From: CBDCXE01 sp965223725 [NCBI: Nitrospinota bacterium]
GTDB taxonomy: Bacteria; Nitrospinota_A; UBA7883
NCBI GenBank assembly: GCA_965223725.1
Contig: CBDCXE010000003.1
Coordinates: 248,001 to 312,000 of the forward strand
Direction: 5' to 3'
Length of the DNA: 64,000 nt
Shown here: positions 17,672 to 27,345 of the stretch, piece after piece
How the letters are laid out: each line of letters begins with the position of its first letter
Numbering within the stretch: position 1 is the first letter of the stretch
The notes under the pieces: generated by a model
The model's input: the letters and a program-made list of their open reading frames with translations, nothing else
Databases searched by the model: none
What the model was told of the DNA's origin: nothing
Program-made: the position numbers and the translations under genes

Positions 17672-19108
17672 TCACCCTTTTTTTTCGAATTTGATATCCA
17701 GCTCGGTTATTTTTTTTGCAAGCGTGTTCCTGTTCAGGCCGAGAGCTTTCGCCGCTTTGGCCTGAACATTGTTTTCTGCGGCTAACGCATTTTCAATCAA
17801 TACTTTCTCTACTTCCCCTATCACCTCGGCGTAAGCCGACCCATGGGGCGCGTTCTTTTGCAATTGCCGGATTAAACGGGCCAGCTCACGGTTGCGGCTG
17901 CGTCCGCTGGTCCGCTTCCCGCTGGGGCCACTTATATCTTCCGGTATGTCATCTATGGTTATCGTCTCACCCGGCGCCATGATTATCGAGCGGCGGATTA
18001 CATTCTCCAACTCCCGCACAGAGCCTTTCCAGTCATGATCCATCAGAGCTTTGATCACATCGGGGGACACCGATTTCGTCTCCTCATTCAATGTCCTGGC
18101 GGTTTTCCGGAGAAAACTTTCCACCAGCAGCGGTATATCCGATTTGCGTTCGTTGAGCGGCGGCAGATGAATCCGCACCACGTCGAGCCGATGGTATAAA
18201 TCTTCGCGAAATCGGCCGCTGGCAATGTCGGCGCCAAGGTCGCGGTTGGTGGAGGCTATCACCCTCGCCTTGCTCTGCAATGGCCTGGCGCCCCCCACCG
18301 GATAAAACTCCTTGTCCTGTAATACCCGGAGCATCTTCGCCTGCAGCTTCAGCGGCATATCGCCCACTTCATCAAGCAAGACAGATCCTTCCCCAGCTAT
18401 TTCGAATTTGCCAGGTTTATCATCCTCAGCTCCTGTGAAAGCCCCTTTTACATGGCCGAACAGTTCCGATTCCAGGAGTTCAGCCGGTATGGCGGCGCAG
18501 TTGATCGCCACAAACGGCTTATCCGCGCGGTCGGAGCTGTTGTGGAGCGCCCTGGCGATTAACTCCTTGCCGGCGCCTGTGGGCCCGGTGATCAGAATAT
18601 TCACTTCGCTGTTGGCGGAACGTCCGATCAGTTTGAACACTTCCTGCATGGCCGGCGACCGGCCAACGATTTCATCTTCAGGCGCTTGTGTGGTCGATGT
18701 TTTTAATCGCGACAGCTCGTTCGACATCTTCCGATAATCGACTATCCGCTGTGTGAGGATCTCTATCTCATCGATATCGAACGGTTTTGTTATATAGTCG
18801 AACGCTCCTTCGCGCATGGCGGAGATGGCGTTTTTCATGGTGGCCTGCGCGGTCATGATCACCACGGATGGCGGCGATGAACGCTTTTTGATCGATTCGA
18901 GCAGATCGAACCCGGAGCCATCGGGTAATGTGATGTCTAGATAGACAAGGAAATATCGGTTTTCGTTCAGCAGCTCCCGCGCTTCTTCCACGCTACCAGC
19001 CGAGTCAACCTGGTATCCGCCCCGCTCCAGCCCGCCGGACAGCACGATCCGGATACTCTCTTCGTCGTCAACCACGAGGATGCGCCAGATACTGTTATCT
19101 ACTTCCAT
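17672..19108 (-). CDS. Sigma-54-dependent response regulator (NtrC family)
   Basis: Transcription activator of 478 residues. Receiver domain about 9-122 with the acidic pocket DDE (14-16), phospho-acceptor Asp58, Thr near 86 and Lys near 108. AAA+ domain about 148-385 with Walker A GPTGAGKE (175-182), the sigma-54 contact loop GAFTGA (222-227) and Walker B LLDEVGD. The Fis-type helix-turn-helix is at the end (about 437-475). No partner histidine kinase is adjacent, so the input signal is unknown. It resembles NtrC/NtrX/ZraR types. It is convergent with the DsbA-like gene. Confidence 0.93.
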   Translation of the reverse strand: MEVDNSIWRILVVDDEESIRIVLSGGLERGGYQVDSAGSVEEARELLNENRYFLVYLDITLPDGSGFDLLESIKKRSSPPSVVIMTAQATMKNAISAMREGAFDYITKPFDIDEIEILTQRIVDYRKMSNELSRLKTSTTQAPEDEIVGRSPAMQEVFKLIGRSANSEVNILITGPTGAGKELIARALHNSSDRADKPFVAINCAAIPAELLESELFGHVKGAFTGAEDDKPGKFEIAGEGSVLLDEVGDMPLKLQAKMLRVLQDKEFYPVGGARPLQSKARVIASTNRDLGADIASGRFREDLYHRLDVVRIHLPPLNERKSDIPLLVESFLRKTARTLNEETKSVSPDVIKALMDHDWKGSVRELENVIRRSIIMAPGETITIDDIPEDISGPSGKRTSGRSRNRELARLIRQLQKNAPHGSAYAEVIGEVEKVLIENALAAENNVQAKAAKALGLNRNTLAKKITELDIKFEKKG

Positions 19109-19181
19109 GCCGAGGAATTTTTCTCCTTACCAAAATAAATTCAAGTAGTATGATACCTCTTATTTGCCAACGAAGGTTAAT

Positions 19182-20222
19182 GTGAAAAAAGAGATAACAT
19201 ACAAAGACGCAGGAGTAGACATCGACGCAGGGCAGGAGAGCCTGCGGCGGATAGCGGAGTCCGCCCGATCTACGCACAGCGACAGTGTGCTGACGGGGTT
19301 AGGGGGGTTCGGGTCTCTGTTCGATATGGGCCCGGCGCTGAAAGGGTATACAGAGCCGGTGCTGGTCCAGAGCGCCGACGGCGTCGGCACCAAGCTGATG
19401 GTGGCGAACATGATGAACCGTTACGACAGCGTGGGGATCGACATCGTCAACCATTGCTGTAACGACATACTGTGCCAGGGCGCCCGGCCGCTCACCTTCC
19501 TCGACTATATCGCCGTCGAAGTTCTGAAGCCGGAGCAGATAGAGCAGCTGGTGGCGGGCATGGCCAAAGCGTGCAGGGAAAACGGAGTGTCGCTGGTGGG
19601 GGGCGAGACAGCGGAACTGCCCGGCACCTATGCCAAGGGCGAGTACGACCTGGTGGGCGTTATCACCGGCATAGTGGAAAAATCAAAAATTATTACCGGG
19701 CAAACTATCCAGCCGGGCGATACACTGCTGGGGCTGGCCTCCAGCGGACTGCACACCAACGGCTATACCCTGGCCCGCAAGGTGATCTTTGACACGCTGG
19801 AAATGGATATTGATGAAGCGCCGCCGGAGCTGGGGCGGCCGGTGGGCGAAGCGCTATTAGAGCCGCACAAGGATTATTCGCAAACCATGCTGCCGCTGTT
19901 TGATAAATACGATATTAAAGGGCTGGCCCATATAACCGGCGGCGGCCTGCCGGGCAACCTTTCGCGGGTTCTGCCGGACGGTTGCGATGCGGTTATCAGC
20001 AAACAATCGTGGGACACACCGCCCCTGTTCCAGCTGATCGCCAGCGGCGGCCTTGTCCCCAGCGATGATATGTACCGGACATTCAACATGGGCATCGGCA
20101 TGGTTATCGTCACCGGTCCGGATAACGCCAAGAACCTTATCAACGCGCTGGATTCATCCGGCGAGACCGTCTATACAATCGGTGCCATAGAGGAGGGAAA
20201 AGGAACCGTTCGCCTGGTCTGA
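19182..20222 (+). CDS. purM: Phosphoribosylformylglycinamidine cyclo-ligase (AIR synthetase)
   Basis: ATP-dependent ring closure of FGAM to AIR in purine synthesis. 346 residues starting at GTG 19182, with GAAGG 7 bases upstream; a TTG at 19164 would add six residues and is less likely. Motifs: TYKDAGVDIDAG at the N-terminus, SADGVGTKL, the glycine-rich VGGETAELPG, SSGLHTNGYTLAR and ITGGGLPGNLSRVLP. All family landmarks are intact, and length equals E. coli PurM (345). Stand-alone gene divergent from the NtrC-type regulator; no other purine gene nearby. Confidence 0.97.
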   Translation: MKKEITYKDAGVDIDAGQESLRRIAESARSTHSDSVLTGLGGFGSLFDMGPALKGYTEPVLVQSADGVGTKLMVANMMNRYDSVGIDIVNHCCNDILCQGARPLTFLDYIAVEVLKPEQIEQLVAGMAKACRENGVSLVGGETAELPGTYAKGEYDLVGVITGIVEKSKIITGQTIQPGDTLLGLASSGLHTNGYTLARKVIFDTLEMDIDEAPPELGRPVGEALLEPHKDYSQTMLPLFDKYDIKGLAHITGGGLPGNLSRVLPDGCDAVISKQSWDTPPLFQLIASGGLVPSDDMYRTFNMGIGMVIVTGPDNAKNLINALDSSGETVYTIGAIEEGKGTVRLV

Positions 20223-20253
20223 TCTTTTCCGGGTAGTATCGATTTGTTATTGG

Positions 20254-20895
20254 TCAGACGGCTGAGTTCACGGTATCAACGCCTGCTGTATGGTCTGATT
20301 CATCATCTGTGATTTTGCCGGCCATCAGGTCGCGGATATACTGGATCATCACCGGGTTGTCCCACTCCCGCGCGCCGAGGGACTGGGCGATGACGTGCCC
20401 TTCTGGCGAAATGATGTATGACAACGGCAAAGTGGTGACTCCATACATTTTCATGATCGAGTTATCCCTGTCGTGCAGGATGGTGAAATCCAGCTTATGC
20501 TCGTCAACAAAAGCCTGCACATCGGCCGCGTCGTTTTTATCCACGCTGATAGCGACCATGTCGAACCCTTCATCTTTCAGCTCTTTATACAGGTTGTTCA
20601 TCATCGGCATCTCCACCACGCATGGGCCGCACCAGGTGGCCCAGAAATTGACAAACACCCATTTGCCCCGAAAATCGGAAAGTGAAACATCACCCCCGCC
20701 AATGGAGGGCAACGTGAAATCGGGCGCTTCCACATCTTCCCCCTCGAAATGGCCCCCGGGAGCGGAGGCGCTATGGGGGAGGGATTCATCAATGCCATGC
20801 CCTGAATGTGGATCATGACTAAGTACCGTGGCTATTCCGGCCACATAACCGATGGCCAGAATCGTTATATATATAAAGGCGGTCTTAAGTTTCAT
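20254..20895 (-). CDS. TlpA/ResA-like membrane-anchored thioredoxin
   Basis: Periplasmic thiol-disulfide reductant of 213 residues, as used in cytochrome c maturation. One N-terminal anchor (about 7-25). The segment that follows is unusually His-rich (His27, 30, 33, 41, 49), which could bind metal or haem. The AlkC/TSA-like thioredoxin fold starts at VEAPDFTLPSI, with active site WCGPC (Cys89, Cys92) and cis-proline TTLPLSYII near 157. It lies in a leftward group with an Nfu-type protein and a small membrane protein. Reductive partner (CcdA/DsbD) is not seen. Confidence 0.88.
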   Translation of the reverse strand: MKLKTAFIYITILAIGYVAGIATVLSHDPHSGHGIDESLPHSASAPGGHFEGEDVEAPDFTLPSIGGGDVSLSDFRGKWVFVNFWATWCGPCVVEMPMMNNLYKELKDEGFDMVAISVDKNDAADVQAFVDEHKLDFTILHDRDNSIMKMYGVTTLPLSYIISPEGHVIAQSLGAREWDNPVMIQYIRDLMAGKITDDESDHTAGVDTVNSAV

Positions 20896-20920
20896 AAATT
20901 ATTATTTGTTAGCAGGCAAG

Positions 20921-21139
20921 TTACGCCTGCTCCACCGATTCTATCTCCGGCACCCGGTCCTTCAACACCCGTTCGATGCCCATCTTCAACGTCATCAAGG
21001 AACTGGGGCAGGAGCCGCAGGCGCCCAACAGCTTCACCTTCACCACATTGTTTTCAATATCCACAAGCTCCACATTGCCGCCATCTTTCACCAGATAAGG
21101 CCTGATCTCGTCCAGCGCGGCTTCCACTTTCTCTCTCAC
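20921..21139 (-). CDS. NifU C-terminal-domain (Nfu-type) Fe-S scaffold protein
   Basis: Small 72-residue protein made of the NifU C-terminal domain alone. It carries the conserved CGSCPSS (CxxC) that binds a transient Fe-S cluster as a dimer, with the family start [20 protein letters not shown] start, with AGGAG 9 bases upstream. It would deliver Fe-S clusters to targets such as the ferredoxin-type oxidoreductase. The downstream TlpA gene is 25 bases away. Confidence 0.92.
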   Translation of the reverse strand: MREKVEAALDEIRPYLVKDGGNVELVDIENNVVKVKLLGACGSCPSSLMTLKMGIERVLKDRVPEIESVEQA

Positions 21140-21197
21140 AACATTAATCTCCTACAGGTTTGACGTAATAGCTCCCGATATATTCGAATAACCCCGG

Positions 21198-21704
21198 CTA
21201 CGATTCATCCCTGGCCGCTTCCGGGTCATCCACAAAAGTTGTTTCCACGGCCTGTATATAAATCCTTCGGTTCTCTGTCAGCTTGTCTTTAGACAGATAT
21301 ATCACCAGCGCCGCCAGTATCAGCGCCTCCCACGCCACGACATGATGATACCAGACCGGGGCCATGCCCACATCCGCCGCCGCCCCCAGCAACGGCGTTG
21401 CGCTGATAAGGATCATGGCGATCAACACCCAGGGGAATAGCGCTTTTTTGTACCCTCTGGTCTTGTAGTAATCTTCTTTAGCGACGGTTTTCTGTATGGC
21501 CGCGGTTTTAATGGTCGATCCTGTATATATGAAATGGAACATCATCAACGAAAGCCAGAGTATCACCAGCATCGTTGTCAGAAAGCCAGCCAGAAAATGA
21601 AACCCATGCAAACGTGGGTCACTATAAGCCATATAACCCAGCGCGACACAGAGAGCGATCGCCGCGGCGCTCACCCACCCGAAATAGTAATGAAACCTGT
21701 CCAT
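21198..21704 (-). CDS. Four-helix membrane protein, unknown function
   Basis: 168 residues, not recognised. Four predicted membrane helices at about 8-27, 36-60, 90-108 and 118-138, short polar tails. Histidines at or near helix ends (His33, 36, 57, 120, 121) are spaced as in small haem-b membrane proteins, so a cytochrome-b-like role is possible but unproven. First gene of a leftward trio with Nfu and TlpA (58 bases to Nfu), which also hints at redox or metallo-protein maturation. GGGA lies upstream of the ATG. Confidence 0.65.
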   Translation of the reverse strand: MDRFHYYFGWVSAAAIALCVALGYMAYSDPRLHGFHFLAGFLTTMLVILWLSLMMFHFIYTGSTIKTAAIQKTVAKEDYYKTRGYKKALFPWVLIAMILISATPLLGAAADVGMAPVWYHHVVAWEALILAALVIYLSKDKLTENRRIYIQAVETTFVDDPEAARDES

Positions 21705-21855
21705 GCATTTTCCCGATTAATTATAATCTGGATATTATTGCACACCTTAAGCAAACAAGATAAGCTTTGATATCATCCCTTCGATGCTATAAAGTGTGTT
21801 ATACCATGCGCCGGATGGCAGTGTGAACCAGTATAAATAACCAGATTTAGGTATT

Positions 21856-22926
21856 ATGAAAAGCCTGGACGAGCTTCGAGAAAAAATCGACAAAATAGAC
21901 GACCGCCTGATAAAACTGTTGAATGACAGGGCCAAGCTGGGCCTGAAAATCGCCGAGGTGAAAAGCAAAACCGGGGCGCCGGTGTTTCACCCATATCGCG
22001 AAACCCAGATATTGAAAAAGATCTCGGATAAAAACGGTGGACCCCTTTCCGACCGCGCGTTGGGCAATGTGTTTCGTGAAATATTTTCCGCTACCCGGTC
22101 GGTGGAGCGCGCGCTCAAGTTCGCTTGCCTCGGCCCTGCCGGATCGTTCAGCCACCTGGCCGCGCTAAAACTGTTCGGCTCTTCGGCCCAGGGCGTGCTC
22201 AACAGTGATATAGACTCTGTGTTCAATGCGGTGGAGCGCGATGTGGTCGACTATGGGGTTGTGCCGATCGAGAACAGCATCGAGGGCGCCATAGGCAGGA
22301 CGCTGGATCTGTTGATGACATCACCGGTTAAAATATTTGGTGAGTTTTATTTCGATATACATATCAACCTCAACTCCAAAGCGAAAAGGATCGAGGATGT
22401 GCAGACCTTGTACACCCACTACATGCCGCTGGGCCAGTGCCGCCAATGGCTGAGCGGCACATTGCCAAATGTGAAGATTGTGGAGACCGCGTCATCCACC
22501 GCCGCCGCCATCAAGGCCAAGGATGACCCGGAGTCCGCCGCGCTCGGCTCTTATGAAGCGGCGCAGATTTATAAACTGAACACATTGGCGGAGAAGGTGG
22601 AGGACCGGTGCGGCAACCAGACCCGGTTCCTGGTGATATCGATGAAGGACGGACCGCGCACCGGCAAGGATAAAACATCTATACTGTTTTCGATAAAGCA
22701 TGAGTCGGGCGCATTGCAGAAGATCCTGCGCCAGTTTTCCACCCGGAATATTAACCTGTCCAAAATCGAATCGCGCCCCAGCCCAACAAAGGAATGGGAA
22801 TACATTTTCTTCGTCGATTTTGATGGGCACGCTGACGATGACGAGGCCCGGCTGGCGCTGCGCAAAGTAGAGCCGATGACCCATTTCCTGAAAATGCTCG
22901 GATCGTATCCGAACTCCCGGACGTGA
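21856..22926 (+). CDS. pheA: Chorismate mutase / prephenate dehydratase (P-protein)
   Basis: Bifunctional enzyme converting chorismate to phenylpyruvate for phenylalanine. Of 356 residues, about 1-85 form an AroQ-type chorismate mutase (LDELREKIDKIDDRLIKLL). The prephenate dehydratase follows (ACLGPAGSFSHLAA; GVVPIENSIEGAIG near 135; the TRFLVIS segment near 258). A C-terminal ACT domain with the KIESRPSP signature gives Phe feedback control. A possible promoter, TTGATA (21767) and TATAAA (21788), has a short 15-base spacer. It starts the run pheA-tyrA-cmk-rpsA. Confidence 0.96.
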   Translation: MKSLDELREKIDKIDDRLIKLLNDRAKLGLKIAEVKSKTGAPVFHPYRETQILKKISDKNGGPLSDRALGNVFREIFSATRSVERALKFACLGPAGSFSHLAALKLFGSSAQGVLNSDIDSVFNAVERDVVDYGVVPIENSIEGAIGRTLDLLMTSPVKIFGEFYFDIHINLNSKAKRIEDVQTLYTHYMPLGQCRQWLSGTLPNVKIVETASSTAAAIKAKDDPESAALGSYEAAQIYKLNTLAEKVEDRCGNQTRFLVISMKDGPRTGKDKTSILFSIKHESGALQKILRQFSTRNINLSKIESRPSPTKEWEYIFFVDFDGHADDDEARLALRKVEPMTHFLKMLGSYPNSRT

Positions 22927-22948
22927 CCCGGAGCCGGCGCTGTAACTG

Positions 22949-23821
22949 ATGGAACAGCTATTTAAACGGACGGTGATAGCCGGCGTCGGCCTGATCGGCG
23001 GATCGCTGGCGCTGGCGGGAAAAAAAAGCGGCGCCCTCGGGCATGTAACCGGACTGGGCAGGAACAAAGAGAACCTGGATACCGCGCTTCGCCTTGGCAT
23101 GGTCGATAATGTAACCGATGATTTGGAACTGGCCGCGAAGGACGCGGATTTTTTCTTTGCCGCCACACCGGTGGAATCGATCGTTACATTGTGTCAAAAG
23201 GCGTCCAGTCATGTCGCGCCTGGTTGTATCATCACTGACGGTGGTTCAGTAAAGGCGGACATCGTCGGCAAGCTCGACAGCTCATTGCCGGAAACTGTGC
23301 GGTTTGTGGGTGGCCATCCGGTGGCCGGCACAGAGAAATCTGGCGCAGGCTCTGCGTTTGCGGAACTATTCAACAACAGATATGTGATCCTGACACCCAG
23401 CGACAAAACCGATAGTGACGCCATCGACCTGGTGGAGCGGCTCTGGCGATCAGTCGGCGCAGACACCGTCCGGATGAGCGCCGAAGAGCATGACCGCGCG
23501 TTGGCGTTTATCAGCCATTTGCCCCATTTGGCCGCTTATGCGCTGGTGGACAGCGTGGCGGAGGCGGACGATGACAACTCGATCAAAAGGTTCGTGGCGG
23601 GCGGATTCAAGGACACCACCAGGATCGCCGCCAGCAACCCGGAGATGTGGCGGGACATATTTGACATGAACAAAGGGCCATTGCTGGAGTCACTCAACCT
23701 GTTCAGGAAAAAACTGGAGCAGTACGAAACCATGATAACCAACGGAGAGCAGGATAAACTGAGGCAGGTGTTGGACGATATCAAAAATATCCGCCAGAAA
23801 ATGGATGATCATTGTGACTGA
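22949..23821 (+). CDS. tyrA: Prephenate dehydrogenase
   Basis: NAD(P)-dependent step to 4-hydroxyphenylpyruvate in tyrosine synthesis; 290 residues, cytoplasmic. Rossmann start VIAGVGLIGGSLA, then TDGGSVK and the catalytic-region GGHPVAGTEKSG, followed by an all-helical dimerisation domain (HDRALAFISHLPHLAAYAL). No ACT domain. It lies 22 bases after pheA; aroA, which often stands between tyrA and cmk, is missing here. Confidence 0.95.
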   Translation: MEQLFKRTVIAGVGLIGGSLALAGKKSGALGHVTGLGRNKENLDTALRLGMVDNVTDDLELAAKDADFFFAATPVESIVTLCQKASSHVAPGCIITDGGSVKADIVGKLDSSLPETVRFVGGHPVAGTEKSGAGSAFAELFNNRYVILTPSDKTDSDAIDLVERLWRSVGADTVRMSAEEHDRALAFISHLPHLAAYALVDSVAEADDDNSIKRFVAGGFKDTTRIAASNPEMWRDIFDMNKGPLLESLNLFRKKLEQYETMITNGEQDKLRQVLDDIKNIRQKMDDHCD

Positions 23822-23846
23822 TCACACTGCACGGTAAAGGCGCCGA

Positions 23847-24542
23847 ATGATAGACCCGGACAGTTTGCCAGATCGGTTGATAATAGCCATCGACGGCCCC
23901 GCCGGTTCCGGCAAATCCACAATAGCGCAGAAACTGGCCGATGCGCTGGGGGCCGTGCGGATAGACTCCGGCGCCATGTATCGGGCGGTCACCGCTCGGG
24001 CGATCGATGCGGGGATTGACATATCGGACCAGAGAGCGGTGGTCGAGCTGGCGGAAAAAATATCTATAAAGCTGTTGCATGATCCGCAAAAGGTCATTGC
24101 AGATGGCGCCGACCTGACCAAACGCATCCGGGAGCCGGATGTGAACGCTGTCGTATCCCAGGTTTCTGCCATTGATGGTGTTCGCAAGGCTATGGTATCG
24201 CTGCAGAGGAAGATCGCCTCGATGGGGCGCGTGGTGATGGAGGGGCGGGATATCGGCAGCCATGTGTTCCCCGACGCTGATATAAAATTTTACCTGACAG
24301 CCGATGAAGCGACAAGGACCCAGCGGCGCAAACAGGAGCTGGAAAGCTTTGGTCAGAAGGTCACCTATGAGCAAGTGCGGGAAAATATAGCCAACCGAGA
24401 CAGAATGGACAGCTCCCGCGCCAGCAGCCCGTTGACAAAACCGGACGATGCAAAAGAAATCGACACCACTGATTTAGTGATTGACGAAGTTTTGGATAAA
24501 CTGATAGAGTGGGTGGTTTACAGGTGTGGCGTTCACAACTGA
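23847..24542 (+). CDS. cmk: Cytidylate kinase
   Basis: Phosphorylates CMP/dCMP with ATP. The 231 residues match the family. P-loop DGPAGSGKST near 16-25, RIDSGAMYRAVT next, and the C-terminal MEGRDIGSHVFPDADIKFYLTA, followed by the Arg-rich lid (RTQRRKQEL). AAAGG precedes the ATG. Placement between tyrA and rpsA is a common cmk-rpsA pairing. Confidence 0.96.
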   Translation: MIDPDSLPDRLIIAIDGPAGSGKSTIAQKLADALGAVRIDSGAMYRAVTARAIDAGIDISDQRAVVELAEKISIKLLHDPQKVIADGADLTKRIREPDVNAVVSQVSAIDGVRKAMVSLQRKIASMGRVVMEGRDIGSHVFPDADIKFYLTADEATRTQRRKQELESFGQKVTYEQVRENIANRDRMDSSRASSPLTKPDDAKEIDTTDLVIDEVLDKLIEWVVYRCGVHN

Positions 24543-24610
24543 ACCGTAGGGAAACTGGGATAAAATCTGGCTTACGGGTAAATATTACATGAAAGGTTGC
24601 TAACTAAAGT

Positions 24611-26401
24611 ATGACAAAAGGCCGAAAAAGCAGATTAAGCAGGGTAAAAGAGGAGCATTACACAGACGACGCGGTGGGAGTATTCGACGATATAGATGTT
24701 CATATCGACACTGATGGCGACAGCTTGCCGGCGGATCAATATGACGAGTTAGTCAGCGAAAGCATGACAACGTTCCAGTCCGGGCAGATCGTAAATGGAA
24801 CGGTTGTTGGCAAATCGGATGATTTCATCATTATTGATATCGGGTTCAAAAGCGAAGGCGCCGTATCGAAAGGGGAGTTTGGCAGAGCTGCGGAATCGCT
24901 GGAGATTGGCGACAATACCGAAGTGTTCCTGGAGAAAAGCGAGGACTCTGAAGGTCGACTGGTGCTGTCGAAAGAGAAAGCGAACAGAATCCGTGTTTGG
25001 GAGGAGATGGCCGAGAAACATGAAAATGACGAGATTATTGAAGGTGTCGTTATTTCCAAAATCAAGGGCGGCCTCACGGTCGACATAGGCCTCAAAGCTT
25101 TTCTGCCTGGCTCTCAGATTGATCTTCGACCCATAAAAAACCTGGACAAGCTGCTGGGCGAGCGGTTCAAGCTGAAAATAATCAAAATGAACAAAAAGCG
25201 GGGCAACATTGTCCTGTCGCGCCGGGTTATCCTGGAGCAGGAGCGCAAAGTCAACAAGGACAGCACATTGTCGCAGATCGAGGAAGGCTCGATATTGGAA
25301 GGGATCGTTAAAAACATCACAGAATATGGCGCGTTTATAGACCTGGGCGGCATCGACGGCCTGTTGCATATCACAGATATGTCGTGGGGCCGTGTGAATC
25401 ATCCATCAGAGATGTTCGCTATCGGGGACACTATCAATGTTATGGTCCTGAAGTTCGATAAAGAGACCGAGCGTGTATCGCTGGGCCTGAAGCAGGCCAC
25501 ACCGGACCCGTGGAGCTACGCCGAAGAGAAATATCCGGTCGACAGCCGCGCCGAAGGCAAGATTGTATCGATAGCGGATTACGGCGCGTTTGTGGAGCTG
25601 GAAGAGGGTATCGAAGGGCTGGTCCATATATCGGAGATGACCTGGAACAAACATATCCGCCATCCGGCCAAAGTTGTGAATATTGGCGACATGGTCGAGA
25701 CCGTGGTATTGGCGCTGGATAAAGAGAAAAAGCGGATCTCGCTAGGCATCAAACAAGCCCAGCCAAACCCGTGGGAGAATATCGAAGAGAAGTACCCTGT
25801 CAACTCCATAGTTGATGGGCGGATACGCAACGTCGCCGAGTTTGGCGCGTTTGTGGAGCTGGAAGAGGGTGTGGACGGGCTGATTCATATCTCCGACATG
25901 AGCTGGACCCACAAAATAAAACATCCATCAGAGGTTGTGAAAAAGCGGGACAAGGTCCGCTGTATCGTTCTTAATATAGATAAAGAGAACGAGCGTATAT
26001 CCCTCGGCCTGAAGCAGTTGGAAAAAGATCCGTGGGATGATGTGGATGAAAAGTACCCGATCGGCGCCGAGGTGAAGTGCACCGTGGTGAAGATCACAAA
26101 TTTTGGCGCCTTCGCGGAGATCGAGAGCGGAGTCGAAGGGCTGATCCATGTATCACAACTCTCCACCAGCAAAGTGGCCAACCCGCGCAAGGCGATCAAG
26201 GTTGACGAAGAGGTTGTCGCAAAAGTAATAAAGGTCGATCTGCCGAACAGGAAGATCGGGCTTTCTGTGAAGGCTTGCATGGAAGAAGATGGCTATGATA
26301 GCGAGCTTACCTCATTGGAAAATGTTGACCAGCAACCGGAACCTGCGGACAGCGAGGTAGCCAACCCTGCTTCGGAAAACAGTGAAGGTGAGACAGATTA
26401 G
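24611..26401 (+). CDS. rpsA: 30S ribosomal protein S1
   Basis: mRNA-binding ribosomal protein of 596 residues with six S1 repeats, beginning near residues 55, 140, 225, 311, 397 and 483. Repeats 3-6 are strongly alike (GxxxxIxxYGAFVELEEGxxGLxHISxM). An acidic N-terminal leader (about 20-50) and an acidic low-complexity tail (about 570-596) flank the repeats; six repeats match proteobacterial S1. AAAGG lies 15 bases before the ATG. Transcribed with cmk. Confidence 0.97.
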   Translation: MTKGRKSRLSRVKEEHYTDDAVGVFDDIDVHIDTDGDSLPADQYDELVSESMTTFQSGQIVNGTVVGKSDDFIIIDIGFKSEGAVSKGEFGRAAESLEIGDNTEVFLEKSEDSEGRLVLSKEKANRIRVWEEMAEKHENDEIIEGVVISKIKGGLTVDIGLKAFLPGSQIDLRPIKNLDKLLGERFKLKIIKMNKKRGNIVLSRRVILEQERKVNKDSTLSQIEEGSILEGIVKNITEYGAFIDLGGIDGLLHITDMSWGRVNHPSEMFAIGDTINVMVLKFDKETERVSLGLKQATPDPWSYAEEKYPVDSRAEGKIVSIADYGAFVELEEGIEGLVHISEMTWNKHIRHPAKVVNIGDMVETVVLALDKEKKRISLGIKQAQPNPWENIEEKYPVNSIVDGRIRNVAEFGAFVELEEGVDGLIHISDMSWTHKIKHPSEVVKKRDKVRCIVLNIDKENERISLGLKQLEKDPWDDVDEKYPIGAEVKCTVVKITNFGAFAEIESGVEGLIHVSQLSTSKVANPRKAIKVDEEVVAKVIKVDLPNRKIGLSVKACMEEDGYDSELTSLENVDQQPEPADSEVANPASENSEGETD

Positions 26402-26441
26402 TCCAGGCTGCATTTTTACCTGGTAACCGAAGGTCATATGT

Positions 26442-27341
26442 ATGACTAATAACATTGGCGGATTCCGGTCCTTCATGACCGCGCTTCTGTTTCTTATGCT
26501 TTTGCTCATGCTGTTCGGCATGGGTGTATACTACTTCTTTTTCCCTTCGGAAGACCTTTTTGAAGCTTCAATGACTGGCGAAAAGGTGGCGGTCGTCCGT
26601 GTCGAGGGGATGATAGTGGATAGTGAAGAGACAAATCGCCAGATCAAAAAATGGGCGAAGGATAAATCTGTCAAGGCGATAGTGCTGCGCATAGACAGCC
26701 CCGGCGGCGCCGTCGCCCCATCCCAGGAGATTTACAACGCGCTCCTGAGGGCAAAAGAGAAGAAACCTGTCATCGCCTCCATGGGCTCTGTTGCCGCGTC
26801 CGGAGGATATTATATAGCAGTGGCGTGTGACAAGATCATCGCCGACCCTGGCACGTTGACCGGCTCCATCGGCGTCATCATGATGTTCGACAACTTCGAA
26901 AAACTGTGGGATAAAATCGGGCTCAAGTCGGTGGTGTTCAAAAGCGGAAAGTTCAAAGACACCGGCTCGCCGTTCCGGGAAGTGACCGATGAAGACAAGG
27001 CGCTGATCCAGGGGATCATCGATGATATATACACCCAGTTTATCACCGATGTGGCCGCCGGCCGGCAGATGGACCTGGAAGAAGTTCGCAAGCTGGCCGA
27101 TGGCCGTATTTATACGGGCAAACAGGCGCTCGACCGCAAGCTTGTGGATGAGATGGGCGGCATGCAGGTGGCCATCAACACCGCTGGAGAGCTGGCCAAA
27201 ATCGATGGCGAGCCGAAAATTGTGGAAGAGGAAGAAGAGGAAAGCTTTTTGCGCTGGATGCTGGGTGATGAGCTGAACTCGAAAATAGCCGAAAGCGTTA
27301 AGCCGAAAAGCGGCGCATACTATCTGTGGCCCGCCTGGTAA
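26442..27341 (+). CDS. sppA: Signal peptide peptidase SppA (S49 serine protease)
   Basis: Membrane-bound serine protease that degrades cleaved signal peptides; short form of 299 residues. One N-terminal membrane segment (about 11-33). S49 domain with LRIDSPGGAV, the nucleophile region GSVAASGGYY (Ser near 113-117) and the Lys base in RIYTGKQALD near 225. The domain length indicates the 36-kDa SppA type active as an oligomer. It lies 40 bases after rpsA. Confidence 0.93.
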   Translation: MTNNIGGFRSFMTALLFLMLLLMLFGMGVYYFFFPSEDLFEASMTGEKVAVVRVEGMIVDSEETNRQIKKWAKDKSVKAIVLRIDSPGGAVAPSQEIYNALLRAKEKKPVIASMGSVAASGGYYIAVACDKIIADPGTLTGSIGVIMMFDNFEKLWDKIGLKSVVFKSGKFKDTGSPFREVTDEDKALIQGIIDDIYTQFITDVAAGRQMDLEEVRKLADGRIYTGKQALDRKLVDEMGGMQVAINTAGELAKIDGEPKIVEEEEEESFLRWMLGDELNSKIAESVKPKSGAYYLWPAW

Positions 27342-27345
27342 GTAA

